Assembly: GCA_041570195.1 (NCBI GenBank) | Contig: JBFFWQ010000006.1 | Coordinates: forward strand, 1 to 64,000 | Direction: 5' to 3' | Source of the DNA: UBA11865 sp041570195 | Lineage (GTDB): Bacteria > Chloroflexota > Anaerolineae > Promineifilales > Promineifilaceae | DNA: 64,000 nt | In this document: positions 17,050 through 26,467 of the stretch, piece after piece | Layout: each line of letters begins with the position of its first letter | Position numbering within the stretch: position 1 is the stretch's first letter | Position numbers and translations under genes: made by a program | Notes under the pieces: generated by a model | What the model saw: only the letters and a program-made list of their open reading frames with translations | Database searches by the model: none | Told to the model about the DNA's origin: nothing

Positions 17050-18945
17050 TTACTCTTCGCTGAACTCGCCTTCTACCACATCCTCATCTGGAGCTGGGTC
17101 GCCCTCGCCGCTATCAGCCTCCGGGCTTCCGCCCGCCGGCGGTTCCTGCTGCTGATACATGGCCGTGCCCACCGTCTGCAGCGCCTGTTGTAAGCGCTCG
17201 ACAGCCGATTGGATCGCCTGAGGAGTGCCACTCATCGCCGATTTCACGCCCTCAATCTCGGCTTGAATGGACTCCTTCTGGGCGTCGGTCAGATTGTCGC
17301 CATTGTCTTGCAGGAACTTCTCAGCGCTGTAAACCGCGGAATCAGCCAGATTCGATGCTTCCACGGACTCCTTGCGCTGAGCGTCGGCAGATGCGTGCTG
17401 TTCGGCTTCCTTGACCATGTTGTCGATTTCGTCATCGGACAGTCCGCTGGAAGGCAAGATCTGCATGGCCTGCTCACGTCCAGTCGCCTTGTCTGTGGCG
17501 CTCACATTCAGAATGCCGTCTGCATTTATATCAAAGGCCACCTCAATCTGGGGTACGCCTCTGGGCGCCGGTACAATGCCGTCCAGAATAAACCTACCAA
17601 GACTCTTATTGTCAAGCGCCATAGGCCGCTCGCCCTGAAGCACATGAATCTCTACCTGGGTCTGGCCGTCGGCGGCCGTCGAGAAGACCTGGCTCTTTTT
17701 GGTCGGAATAGTCGTGTTGCGCTCAATGAGTGATGTCGCCACGCCGCCCAACGTCTCAATACTCAAGGTCAAAGGCGTAACGTCAAGCAACAGGACATCC
17801 TTGACATCGCCTCCTAAAACGCCAGCCTGAATCGCCGCCCCAATGCCTACCACCTCATCGGGGTTGACGCCCTTGTGCGGCTCTCTGCCAAAGAACTCCT
17901 TGACCGCCTGCTGAATAGCTGGCATGCGCGTCATGCCACCGACCAAGACTACTTCAGTCACTTCACTCGTGCTGACACCTGCGTCTCTTAGGGCTAGTTT
18001 GCATGGTTCTATCGTCCTAGCGACCAAATCTTCAGTCAGTTGCTCCAGCTTTGCCCTGGACAATGTCATATTCAGGTGCTTAGGACCGCTGGCATCAGCC
18101 GTGATATACGGCAGATTAATCTCTGACTGCATGGTCGTCGAGAGTTCGATTTTGGCCTTCTCGGCCGCTTCGCGCAGACGTTGCAGCGCCTGTCGATCCT
18201 GGCGCAGGTCTATACCCTGGTCCAGCTTGAACTGCTCAGAAATCCACGAGATTATGGCCTGATCGAAGTCGTCGCCGCCCAAGAACGTGTCTCCGTTTGT
18301 CGACTTAACCTCAAACACGCCCTCGCCCACGTCTAGAATGGAGATGTCAAACGTGCCACCGCCGAGATCAAAGACGGCGATCTTCTCATCTTGATCGCTG
18401 CCCAAACCATAAGCCAACGATGAAGCGGTGGGCTCATTGACAATGCGCATGACTTCTAGCCCGGCGATTTTGCCAGCGTCTTTCGTTGCCTGGCGCTGGC
18501 TATCATTGAAATAAGCCGGTACGGTTATCACTGCCTGAGTCACAGGCTGGCCCAGGTAAGCCTCGGCATCAGTCTTAATCTTCTGCAGAATCATGGCCGA
18601 GACTTCTGGCGGCGAGTATTCACGTTCGTTCATCACTACACGAATATCGCCGTTCGCCGCTTCGCGCACGTCGTAGGTAACGTGCTCCCGACCGCGCTTG
18701 ACCTTGGCATCGTTGTATTTTCGCCCCATGAAACGTTTTACTGAGTAGACCGTATTCTCGGGATTGACCACCGCCTGTCGCTTGGCTACCAGGCCAACCA
18801 GCCGCTCGCCCGTCTTGGTCACCGCAACAACCGATGGAAAGAGGCGCCCGCCTTCTGCGCTTGGTATCACCGTCGGCTCACCACCTTCCATGACGGCCGC
18901 CACTGAATTTGTCGTTCCCAGATCAATACCAATGATTTTCGCCAT
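17050..18945 (-). CDS. dnaK: chaperone DnaK (Hsp70)
   Basis: This encodes 631 residues. The nucleotide-binding domain has IIGIDLGTTNSVAAVMEGG, the IVNEPTASSLAYGL segment, VFDLGGGTFDIS and VVLVGGMTRMPAIQ. The substrate-binding domain has DVTPLTLSIETLGG. The lid is helical and the tail is acidic (DVVEGEFSEE). AGGAGA lies 10 bases before the ATG. It folds and disaggregates proteins with GrpE and DnaJ, both encoded in this operon. Confidence 0.98.
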   Translation of the reverse strand: MAKIIGIDLGTTNSVAAVMEGGEPTVIPSAEGGRLFPSVVAVTKTGERLVGLVAKRQAVVNPENTVYSVKRFMGRKYNDAKVKRGREHVTYDVREAANGDIRVVMNEREYSPPEVSAMILQKIKTDAEAYLGQPVTQAVITVPAYFNDSQRQATKDAGKIAGLEVMRIVNEPTASSLAYGLGSDQDEKIAVFDLGGGTFDISILDVGEGVFEVKSTNGDTFLGGDDFDQAIISWISEQFKLDQGIDLRQDRQALQRLREAAEKAKIELSTTMQSEINLPYITADASGPKHLNMTLSRAKLEQLTEDLVARTIEPCKLALRDAGVSTSEVTEVVLVGGMTRMPAIQQAVKEFFGREPHKGVNPDEVVGIGAAIQAGVLGGDVKDVLLLDVTPLTLSIETLGGVATSLIERNTTIPTKKSQVFSTAADGQTQVEIHVLQGERPMALDNKSLGRFILDGIVPAPRGVPQIEVAFDINADGILNVSATDKATGREQAMQILPSSGLSDDEIDNMVKEAEQHASADAQRKESVEASNLADSAVYSAEKFLQDNGDNLTDAQKESIQAEIEGVKSAMSGTPQAIQSAVERLQQALQTVGTAMYQQQEPPAGGSPEADSGEGDPAPDEDVVEGEFSEE

Positions 18946-19034
18946 CGCTTCAAAACTCTCCTACTTCCTGCGAATTGTCGTTCGGCGACCCGCTGATGTC
19001 GAAAACCACAGACACCCCGGTCGCCGCCCTATCT

Positions 19035-19610
19035 TTAAGCTGAAACATTAACTAAAGAAGGTCGAATCACCCTCTCGCCAAGCCGATATCCAATCTGCAA
19101 TTCCTCGATAACCACCCCACTTTCCACTCCGTCGGCTTCCTTCAACGCCAACGCTTCATGATAGTTGGGGTCGAAGGGCTGGCCAAGCGCATCGATTGGC
19201 TGAACATCCAGCGCCTCGAGTATCGTGCGAAGCTTGCGGTTAACGAGGTCCAGTCCCTCAAACCATTGGTTCTGCGCGATTTCCGAGGGAGCACTTTCCA
19301 TCGCCCGGCCTAAATCGTCCAAGATCGGCAACAGTTTTCTCGCGTTGTCGACCGCCGCAACGCTGTACGCTTCAACGCGCTCGCGTTCCAAGCGTTTGCG
19401 GGCATTGGCAAACTCAGCTCTCGCCCGTTGCCAGCCTTCCAGATACTCTGCCGCCATAGCCTGCGCTTCAGCCAGCTGCTCTTCCAGTGTCGGCTCGGAT
19501 TCGGCTTCGGTCGCTTCTTTTGCGTCTTCGGCCCGGTCCGCTTCGGTTACTTGATTCTGTTCTGCTTCCGATGGGACGAATTCCTCATCGGCCATTATTT
19601 CATCACTCAA
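19035..19610 (-). CDS. grpE: nucleotide exchange factor GrpE
   Basis: This encodes 191 residues. An acidic N-terminus is followed by a long helix (EEQLAEAQAMAAEYLEGWQR), the RKRLERE segment, LLPILDDLGRAM and the beta-wing (FDPNYHEAL ... EELQIGYRLGERVIRPSLV). The start is a TTG overlapping the hrcA stop as TTGA, with GAGGT 6 bases upstream; ATG 19595 is an alternative. It releases ADP from DnaK. Confidence 0.95.
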   Translation of the reverse strand: MSDEIMADEEFVPSEAEQNQVTEADRAEDAKEATEAESEPTLEEQLAEAQAMAAEYLEGWQRARAEFANARKRLERERVEAYSVAAVDNARKLLPILDDLGRAMESAPSEIAQNQWFEGLDLVNRKLRTILEALDVQPIDALGQPFDPNYHEALALKEADGVESGVVIEELQIGYRLGERVIRPSLVNVSA

Positions 19611-20692
19611 CTATCCACCTCGTCAACGGTAATGTCTGCAGTGGCGTCGCCCGAGGGTGCTTCTAAGTAGTAATCGCTTACCAACCCACTCATGAGCTCG
19701 GCCACGTAGCGCACGGCCGAAATGTTCCGCCCATAGGCCATTCTCGTCGGGCCCAAAACTGCCACCGTGCCTGAGAGCTGTCCCAGTGCGCCGTAACGCG
19801 CCAGGATCATGGTACACTCTTTCAGCTCCTCCCAACGTCCCTCGCCGCCTATAACAACTTGCACACCCCCAACATCAGGCTCAAGGGTCTCGGCCAGCAC
19901 GCTGGCTAAAAATGCCCCCTCTTCCAGAACTCGAACTGCCTGACGAGCACCCTCGTCTTCGATGATGTTGGCCAGGCCGTCACGATAAATATCGCTAATC
20001 CCTCGTCGATTCGCTCGGCCCATTCCGTCTAGTATCAGTTTAACCACATCGCGCTCGAGCACATCTTCGTGCTGATACTGCCGGGAACTGAGTTCCGAAA
20101 AATCCGCATTCTCGTAGCGAGCATTCAGCTTGCTGGCCACTTTGCTCAGGCGATCCTGGGTGACCGGTTCAGCCAGAGTGAGCATCTGTTGCTGTATCTG
20201 CCCACCGACAAGGACCAGAATCATGAGCACGAGCCTGCCTTGTGTAGAAATGAGCTGCACGTGCCGAAACCGAGCAGCCGCGGGTCTCGGAGCCGTGACA
20301 ATACTCGCCCCACGAGACGTATGCGCCAGCACAGCCGCTGCCAGCCGCATCCACTGATCTAACTCCAGTCGTGTCTGATGAAATTGGTGCCGGATCATCT
20401 GCTGCTCATCTAGCGGCAACTCAAACTCACCGACCAGCCGTTGAACGAAATATCGGTAACCTTTTTCGGTCGGGATTCGGCCGGCCGACGTGTGCAGTTG
20501 CTGGAGATAACCCAAGTCATCTAACACGACCAGCTCATTTCGAACCGTCGCCGAGCTGATCTGCAGATCATAGTGCTCAACCAGGGTCTGTGAACCAACC
20601 GGTTCCCCCGTCTCGACGTAATCGCGAACCATTAGCCGCAATATATGCTCTTGCCGGTCGGTAAGTGGTTTCTTCATCGGTCGCGCTACCAA
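19607..20692 (-). CDS. hrcA: heat-inducible transcription repressor HrcA
   Basis: This encodes 361 residues. The N-terminal winged helix (LTDRQEHILRLMVRDYVETG, GSQTL, SSATVRNELVVLDDLGYL, HTSAGRIPTEKGYRYFV) is diagnostic. A GAF-like dimerisation region follows, and the end has GTVAVLGPTRMAYGR. HrcA binds CIRCE and represses chaperone genes until heat titrates GroEL. A CIRCE-like site lies 77 bases upstream, so the operon is probably self-regulated. Confidence 0.96.
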   Translation of the reverse strand: MVARPMKKPLTDRQEHILRLMVRDYVETGEPVGSQTLVEHYDLQISSATVRNELVVLDDLGYLQQLHTSAGRIPTEKGYRYFVQRLVGEFELPLDEQQMIRHQFHQTRLELDQWMRLAAAVLAHTSRGASIVTAPRPAAARFRHVQLISTQGRLVLMILVLVGGQIQQQMLTLAEPVTQDRLSKVASKLNARYENADFSELSSRQYQHEDVLERDVVKLILDGMGRANRRGISDIYRDGLANIIEDEGARQAVRVLEEGAFLASVLAETLEPDVGGVQVVIGGEGRWEELKECTMILARYGALGQLSGTVAVLGPTRMAYGRNISAVRYVAELMSGLVSDYYLEAPSGDATADITVDEVDS

Positions 20693-20768
20693 CTCTTAAA
20701 CACGATGATAGGTTCAAACGCTATCGCATTTGCTCAACTTCACATCAAACTCTAGCTAATATGACGAA

Positions 20769-20795
20769 TTAGCAGAACGACTATGAGAGTGCTAA
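20769..20795 (-). promoter_or_regulatory. CIRCE-like HrcA operator (one degenerate half)
   Basis: The + strand reads TTAGCAGAA-N9-GAGTGCTAA. The right half is a perfect CIRCE arm and the 9-base spacing is exact. The left half matches the consensus TTAGCACTC at six of nine positions. The location just upstream of hrcA supports an operator role. Confidence 0.8.
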
Positions 20796-20856
20796 GAGGT
20801 AAGTTCTGTTATCTTATCATGTGCCCATAGGAGCGTCAAATAAGAAAGATGTTAGA

Positions 20857-22275
20857 TCACAGCCTGCGCCGGCCGACGGCAAACATCTGCCACAACGTTC
20901 GCAAGACTATTTTTATGTCAAGCAAAATCGACCAGTTCTCTGTGTACCAAAGGTCGTATTTCGTTCGCTCGACAATGGATGTATCACCGCGCAAGCCGTT
21001 CACTTGTGCCCAACCTGTCATGCCTGCTTTCTCGCGATGCCGCTCCATATAACGCGGCACGCTTTGTCTGAACAAGTTAACATAATACGGCTGCTCAGGG
21101 CGCGGTCCGACTAGGCTCATCTCCCCTAACAAGACATTGACAAACTGGGGAATCTCGTCAACTTCTATTCTGCGCAAGAACGCGCCCAGTTTCGTGCGCC
21201 GGGGATCGTCCTCTGTCGTCCAACCCGGACCATGGCTCTCCGCATCCTGGCGCATGGAGCGAAACTTAACCATTAGGAATGGCTTTCCATCCAGGCCCAT
21301 GCGCTCTTGTATGAAGAATACCGGGCCAGGCGATTCAAGTTTGATGGCTACGGCCGCCAGCAGCATGAGCGGGGCAAAGAAGATCAGACCAATCACAGCT
21401 CCGATCAGATCCATGAGCCGCTTGAAAATCAACAGATAGCCGCGCATGGCGTAGTCGCGGATCGAAAGCAGCGGAAGGCCACCCAAATCGTCGATGTCGG
21501 CTTCCGAAGCCACGAACTGAAAAATGTCTGGAAACACCTTCATGGACACGCGCCCACGTTCGCAATAGGACATCACCCTGACCACTTCACGATGTCCCTT
21601 TTCGGGCAGCGCGATGATGACTTCGTCAATGTGTTTGCTCTCGATAAGATCTGGAAGCTGCTCTGGCTGCCCAAGCACCGGAACGCCTAGGACTTCCTCG
21701 ACCCGCAATCCATCGTCAACCACACCGACCAGTTCATACCCGAGACTGGGCGACCACAGAACGCGTTGGATGATTATTCGCGCCACCTCACCGCTGCCGA
21801 CAATCAGCAGCCGATCGGTACCCACGCCCCGGTTTCGCAGGCGATTTCTGACAAACTGGTGCATGGCTCGACCGACCGTAATGAATATGATCGTCAAGAT
21901 CCAGGCATACACTATCATGGCCCGCGGATAATCGACCTCAAAAACGCTGTTCTTCAGACTTAGGACAGAAATGGCTACGGCGATCAACGTACCAAGCGTG
22001 ACCGCCACCAGCACCGAGTAGAACTGATCCACGCGAGATACTGCCCTAGGCAAATAGTAAAGGCGAAAGAAGAATAGCGAGGCGGTAACGCCTAAGATTT
22101 GGGCGAGTAGCAGCCCCGCATAGTTGGAGATAGCAATTCTAGTGACTAATTCAGCCGGCCACGGAATGATTACCCGCAGCTGATAGGCTACCAAGAAGGC
22201 AGCGCTGATCATGAAGATATCAAGAAGGACAAGACTGATAGAGTAAATGGGTCGTATTCGCTGGCTAGGCATCAT
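20857..22275 (-). CDS. exopolysaccharide polyprenyl glycosylphosphotransferase (WbaP/WcaJ type)
   Basis: This encodes 472 residues. Four to five membrane helices occupy about 1-130, a Rossmann-like segment (LLIVGSGEVARIIIQRVL) covers about 150-260, and a membrane helix (LIGAVIGLIFFAPLMLLAA) then leads into the bacterial sugar transferase domain (ESPGPVFFIQERMG, FLMVKFRSM, PQFVNVLLGEMSLVGPRPE). It transfers a sugar-1-phosphate from a nucleotide sugar to undecaprenyl phosphate and starts repeat-unit assembly. The sugar cannot be read. It is followed upstream by a GT2 gene on the same strand. Confidence 0.9.
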   Translation of the reverse strand: MMPSQRIRPIYSISLVLLDIFMISAAFLVAYQLRVIIPWPAELVTRIAISNYAGLLLAQILGVTASLFFFRLYYLPRAVSRVDQFYSVLVAVTLGTLIAVAISVLSLKNSVFEVDYPRAMIVYAWILTIIFITVGRAMHQFVRNRLRNRGVGTDRLLIVGSGEVARIIIQRVLWSPSLGYELVGVVDDGLRVEEVLGVPVLGQPEQLPDLIESKHIDEVIIALPEKGHREVVRVMSYCERGRVSMKVFPDIFQFVASEADIDDLGGLPLLSIRDYAMRGYLLIFKRLMDLIGAVIGLIFFAPLMLLAAVAIKLESPGPVFFIQERMGLDGKPFLMVKFRSMRQDAESHGPGWTTEDDPRRTKLGAFLRRIEVDEIPQFVNVLLGEMSLVGPRPEQPYYVNLFRQSVPRYMERHREKAGMTGWAQVNGLRGDTSIVERTKYDLWYTENWSILLDIKIVLRTLWQMFAVGRRRL

Positions 22276-22283
22276 CCATCTAC

Positions 22284-23207
22284 TTAGCCTCCACTGTATT
22301 GCAGTATGTCTCGACCCGCCAGTACCGCTGGCACCAAGGGTCGTCCACCTTTTGCGGCGACGGCCGCCACGACCAGCCAGTGCATCGGCAATGGCGTTTC
22401 CGCCCGATAATGCTTGTAATAAAAGATCAGCATTGCCCTATAGAATTCAACTTGGGCTCTCTTGTTCTGGCGACTGGAAGCGCGCTTGACGTGCAACACC
22501 TCAACATGCGGATAGTAAACAACACGCCAGCCCTCATCCTTGATGCGCTTGGCCCAGTCCAAATCCTCACCATACATCCAGAACCGCTCGTCCAGCAGCC
22601 CTACATGAGCTATGGCTGCCGTACGCACCATCATGAATGCGCCGACGACAGAATCTACCTCTGCAACGGTATTCTCGTCAAGGTAGGTCAAGTTATATCG
22701 GCCGAAGCGACGTGACCGGGGAAAGAGACGGCTCAAACCCAACATCCGGTAGCTGGATATCTCCGGAGACGGGAATGAACGCCGGCAAGCAAGGTCAAGT
22801 GACCCGTCCGGCAGCACCAGTTTTGGGCCGAGTATGCCGATGTCTTTGTTTGCGTCAAGATACTCAAGCAGCTTGGCGAACGCATCGCCCGGTACTTCAG
22901 TGTCGGGATTGAGCAGCAGGCAGTATCTCGGCCGTTCGTTCTCATCTGCCTTTTCGACGCCCAGAAGCCGCAGGCCCTGGTTGTTAGCTGCCGGATAGCC
23001 CATGTTCTCTTGGTTAGAGATGAGTTGCACCTGGGGGAATTCATCGCGCACCATCTCGCTGCTGCCGTCCGTCGAGGCATTGTCAACCACACAAGTCTCG
23101 CAGTCAAATTCGCCCTGGCTGGCGAAAACACTCTTCAGACAGCGGCGCAAAAGGTCGCGAACATTGTAGTTAACGATGACGATAGCTAAGTCGGACACGT
23201 GGCACAT
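22284..23207 (-). CDS. glycosyltransferase family 2 (rhamnosyltransferase-like)
   Basis: This encodes 307 residues. The GT-A fold opens with LAIVIVNYNVRDLLRRCLKS, then VVDNASTDGSSEMV, ENMGYPAANNQGL and the metal-binding LLLNPDTEVP. An ED-containing acceptor segment (DERFWMYGEDLDWAKRIKDE) follows. The C-terminal part has a weak hydrophobic stretch. It probably adds a sugar, such as rhamnose, to the lipid-linked unit made by the adjacent glycosylphosphotransferase. Start ATG 23207 is tentative; a GTG four codons in is possible. Confidence 0.88.
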   Translation of the reverse strand: MCHVSDLAIVIVNYNVRDLLRRCLKSVFASQGEFDCETCVVDNASTDGSSEMVRDEFPQVQLISNQENMGYPAANNQGLRLLGVEKADENERPRYCLLLNPDTEVPGDAFAKLLEYLDANKDIGILGPKLVLPDGSLDLACRRSFPSPEISSYRMLGLSRLFPRSRRFGRYNLTYLDENTVAEVDSVVGAFMMVRTAAIAHVGLLDERFWMYGEDLDWAKRIKDEGWRVVYYPHVEVLHVKRASSRQNKRAQVEFYRAMLIFYYKHYRAETPLPMHWLVVAAVAAKGGRPLVPAVLAGRDILQYSGG

Positions 23208-23400
23208 TCTAGCATAGCTAGCAGGCCACTCAAAAACGCCGATTGCACGCTGTCTTGGCGCTCATCCGACGTTCAGCCGCCGCAAATGGCCCACTTACCA
23301 AGGACTGCTAGAATTAGCTCCTGAACGTCCAAAGAATATTGATCGCGATCGATAAACTTGATAGCGAGAATACCGATCGCGGGAATCCAGGAGTTTTACC

Positions 23401-24624
23401 TTGCAAATGAATTGGCGTCCTTTTCGGTTAACGCTCTTGATCCTTCTGGCCCTGCTGCTCTTCAGCGGCGGTTACTTGCTCGGCCAATCGAGCCTGGCTC
23501 CAATCGAGGTCTTTGGACCGTCGCTTCACATACCCTCTGGTTCGGAGCCATTCTTCCACCCATTTCTAGAGAGCTGGCAGCTATTGCACGACCAGTACTT
23601 CGACCAACCCCTGAACGACGATTTGTTGTTGGAAGGCGCTCTTGACGGAATGCTGGGCACGCTGGACGATCCAAATACGCTCTACTTGTCTCCAGAACAG
23701 GAAGAGGCCGCCCGGCAAGCACAACAAGGCAATATTGAAGGTATCGGCGCCGAAGTAACCGAACAAGACGGAGCCATTGTCATTGTGGCACCTTTTGAAG
23801 GCTCGCCGGCCGACGCGGCCGGTATCAAACCGGGCGACATCTTGCGCAAGGCAAACGACCAAGATCTGGCCGACATGAGTGTGGCTGAAGCGGCCGCCTT
23901 GGTGCGTGGTCCAGCCGGAAGCGAGGTACGCTTACTGATCGAACGGGCCGGCGAGTTTATTGAGGTGACAGTCGTTAGGGACGTCATCAGGGTGCTTAGC
24001 GTCCGCGGGCAGATCCTGGACGAGGGTTTGGCCTATATTCGGCTGAGTCGTTTTGGAAACCAGACGGCAAAGGAACTTGAAGAATCATTGGGCTCGTTGC
24101 TAGCTGATGCGCCAGACGGCTTGATCCTTGACTTGCGCGGCAATCCAGGTGGTAGCCTGAATGCCGTGGTAGAAGTGGCCGACCAATTCCTGGACCACGG
24201 GCTAATCTTGACCCAACACTATGGAGACGGACGAGAAAGGGCATACAAAGCGGATGAGAAGGGCCTGGCCCAGGACATCGCACTCGCCGTGCTCATCGAC
24301 GAGGGAAGTGCCAGTGCCTCTGAAGTGTTGGCCGGCGCGATTCGCGATAGCGAGAGAGGCATCTTGATCGGCGCCACGTCATTCGGCAAGGGCACAGTCC
24401 AAGATTGGCAAGGGCTCAGTAATGGCGGCGGTATACGCCTGACCACCGCCCGCTGGCTAACGCCGTCCGGCAACTGGGTTCACGAAAACGGCCTAGACGC
24501 CGATATTCCCGTCGCCGTCGCCGACGGTCAGAGTGATTCAGAGATCGACAGCCAGTTACAGCAAGCGATTAACTACCTACTTGGCAGGCCAGTTGTCGAA
24601 ACTCCCGAGGACCAGACCAACTAA
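23401..24624 (+). CDS. carboxyl-terminal processing protease (S41 family)
   Basis: This encodes 407 residues. TTG 23401 is favoured over ATG 23407 because AGGAG lies 7 bases before it. One N-terminal membrane helix (LTLLILLALLLFSGGYLLG) anchors the enzyme outside the membrane. The PDZ domain covers about 105-190 (GIGAEVTEQDG, GSPADAAGIKPGDILRK). The protease core has LILDLRGNPGG, catalytic Ser in EGSASASEVLAG and catalytic Lys in FGKGTVQ. It cleaves envelope proteins near their C-termini. It is monocistronic and convergent with recN. Confidence 0.93.
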   Translation: MQMNWRPFRLTLLILLALLLFSGGYLLGQSSLAPIEVFGPSLHIPSGSEPFFHPFLESWQLLHDQYFDQPLNDDLLLEGALDGMLGTLDDPNTLYLSPEQEEAARQAQQGNIEGIGAEVTEQDGAIVIVAPFEGSPADAAGIKPGDILRKANDQDLADMSVAEAAALVRGPAGSEVRLLIERAGEFIEVTVVRDVIRVLSVRGQILDEGLAYIRLSRFGNQTAKELEESLGSLLADAPDGLILDLRGNPGGSLNAVVEVADQFLDHGLILTQHYGDGRERAYKADEKGLAQDIALAVLIDEGSASASEVLAGAIRDSERGILIGATSFGKGTVQDWQGLSNGGGIRLTTARWLTPSGNWVHENGLDADIPVAVADGQSDSEIDSQLQQAINYLLGRPVVETPEDQTN

Positions 24625-24689
24625 AGCAGCACCGGACTTGGCCTGGACTTGTGCGGATGGTATTTCGTGTCGACCGAGTTAAGCCTCGA

Positions 24690-26426
24690 TTAACTACCTG
24701 ACTTGACTGAAGCTGAAAGTGTCAAGATAGATTGAGCGCCGCCGGTTGCATGTTCTCCTTCGGTCCCCAGCATGGCCGCCAACTCTTCGACCCTTCCGTC
24801 GCCGTCTAGCAGAGTGACCCTAGTCTTCATGCGGCCATCTAGCAACTGCTTGCTTACGTGAAAATGGCCATCGGCGTATCCGGCCAATTGTGGCAAATGC
24901 GTCACGACAATGACTTGGTGTCCTGCGGGCGTGGTCAGAGCCCACAATTTGCGACCGACGACATCCCCAACGCGACCGCCAATACCCTGATCTATCTCGT
25001 CAAAAATCAGGGTTGGCGTTTCGTCGACACGGGCCAACACGGTCTTGAGGGCCAACATGAGGCGTGACGTTTCGCCGCCGCTGGCGACCTTGGCTAGCGG
25101 TCGGGTCTCTTCACCAATATTGGCCGAAACTAAGAACTCCGCGCGATCGATTCCAGTCTCATCGAATGCCAGGCGTTTCCCATCAACATAGATGCCCGCC
25201 TCATCATCGTGCTGCCGAATGTAAACACGGAATTGCGCTTGCTTCATGCTCAAATCAGTCAATTCTTTTTCGACGGCCTGGCTCAAGCGATCGGCCTCTG
25301 TCAAGCGCCGCAGCGACAACCGACCGGCTTGAGTCCCAGCCCGGTGCAACAAACGGTCCTCAGTGTCTGCCAGTTCCGCCAATCTCTCTTTGCTATGGGT
25401 TATGCCCTGCAGCTCTTTTTCGGCCTGCTCTCGCCAGGCGAGTACGGCCTCAACGTCAGCGCCATACTTGCGCTTGAGCTGATTTATCAATTCAATCCGC
25501 TCCTCGAGCCAATCGAGATGATCGCCGTTGAAGTCCAGTCCAGATTGGTAATCCATGATTTCGGCGGCGAGATCTGTGAACTGATACGAAACACCCTGGA
25601 ATCGCTCCAGAAGCGGCGCCAGGCTATCATCAAGCTGCACCAAGTGCGACAGGGATCGCTCGCCCTCGCCCAACATGTCCTGGACGGATCGGGTTTCGTC
25701 GTCCTGGCCCACTAGGATATTGAGGGCATTTCGACACAGATTCTGGATTTGCTCCAGATTCGCCGCCCGCTTCCTGTCCGCTCGGAGTTCTTCTTCTTCA
25801 CCTAGCTTCAGCTGGGCGCTATCGATTTCATCGATCTGAAACTTTAGCAAGTCGGCGCGCTGCGCCAGTTGCCGTTCGTCGCGTCGCAGCGTCTTTTGCT
25901 CGCGTTGTACGCCCTTCAATTCTCGTATGGTGCTTCGCAATGATTCTCGCTGCTGCTCTAGTCCCGCGTAGGCATCAAGGAGCGGCAGATGCGAGCGTGG
26001 CTTGAGCAGCGAGAGATGCTCACCTTGACCATGAATATCAACCAGTCGTTCACCCATCTCGCGCAGCAAAGTCAGATTGACTGCCCGACCGTTGATTCGA
26101 CAGATATTGCGCCCGCTGGTGCGCAACTCGCGCGCCAACATCAGGATTTCCGCATCGTCTGCTTCGAGGCCCTCGGCTTCTAGAATTGGCGTGAGGTCCT
26201 CCTTCATGCTAGATTCCAGCCGAAATGTAGCCTCTACATATGCTTCTTGGTTGCCAGCCCGCACCATGGTGATGTCAGCCCGTCCGCCCAAGACTAGCGT
26301 CATCGCATCGAGGATAATAGACTTACCCGCCCCCGTTTCGCCAGTCAGCACATTAAGCCCATCTTTGAATTGGATTCGCAATTCGTCAATTATGGCAAAA
26401 TTGCGGATGTATAGCTCGCTTAACAT
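24690..26426 (-). CDS. recN: DNA repair protein RecN
   Basis: This encodes 578 residues. The ends form an SMC-like ATPase head: LSELYIRNFAIIDELRIQF and Walker A GETGAGKSIILDA at the N-terminus, signature KVASGGETSRLMLAL and Walker B PTLIFDEIDQGIGG at the C-terminus. Two coiled-coil arms lie at about 150-210 and 300-370. RecN acts in double-strand break repair. Its length is normal for the family. Confidence 0.96.
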   Translation of the reverse strand: MLSELYIRNFAIIDELRIQFKDGLNVLTGETGAGKSIILDAMTLVLGGRADITMVRAGNQEAYVEATFRLESSMKEDLTPILEAEGLEADDAEILMLARELRTSGRNICRINGRAVNLTLLREMGERLVDIHGQGEHLSLLKPRSHLPLLDAYAGLEQQRESLRSTIRELKGVQREQKTLRRDERQLAQRADLLKFQIDEIDSAQLKLGEEEELRADRKRAANLEQIQNLCRNALNILVGQDDETRSVQDMLGEGERSLSHLVQLDDSLAPLLERFQGVSYQFTDLAAEIMDYQSGLDFNGDHLDWLEERIELINQLKRKYGADVEAVLAWREQAEKELQGITHSKERLAELADTEDRLLHRAGTQAGRLSLRRLTEADRLSQAVEKELTDLSMKQAQFRVYIRQHDDEAGIYVDGKRLAFDETGIDRAEFLVSANIGEETRPLAKVASGGETSRLMLALKTVLARVDETPTLIFDEIDQGIGGRVGDVVGRKLWALTTPAGHQVIVVTHLPQLAGYADGHFHVSKQLLDGRMKTRVTLLDGDGRVEELAAMLGTEGEHATGGAQSILTLSASVKSGS

Positions 26427-26467
26427 TCCTTACAGTTCACTATGCCTTGAGGTTGTTAGCACGGTTG

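Noticed and set aside
23335..23395. Palindromic GATCGCGATC and nearby GATCGCG repeats before the S41 protease gene
   Set aside because: Too short, and no consistent spacing to a promoter was found. It may be chance in a sequence rich in GATCG words.
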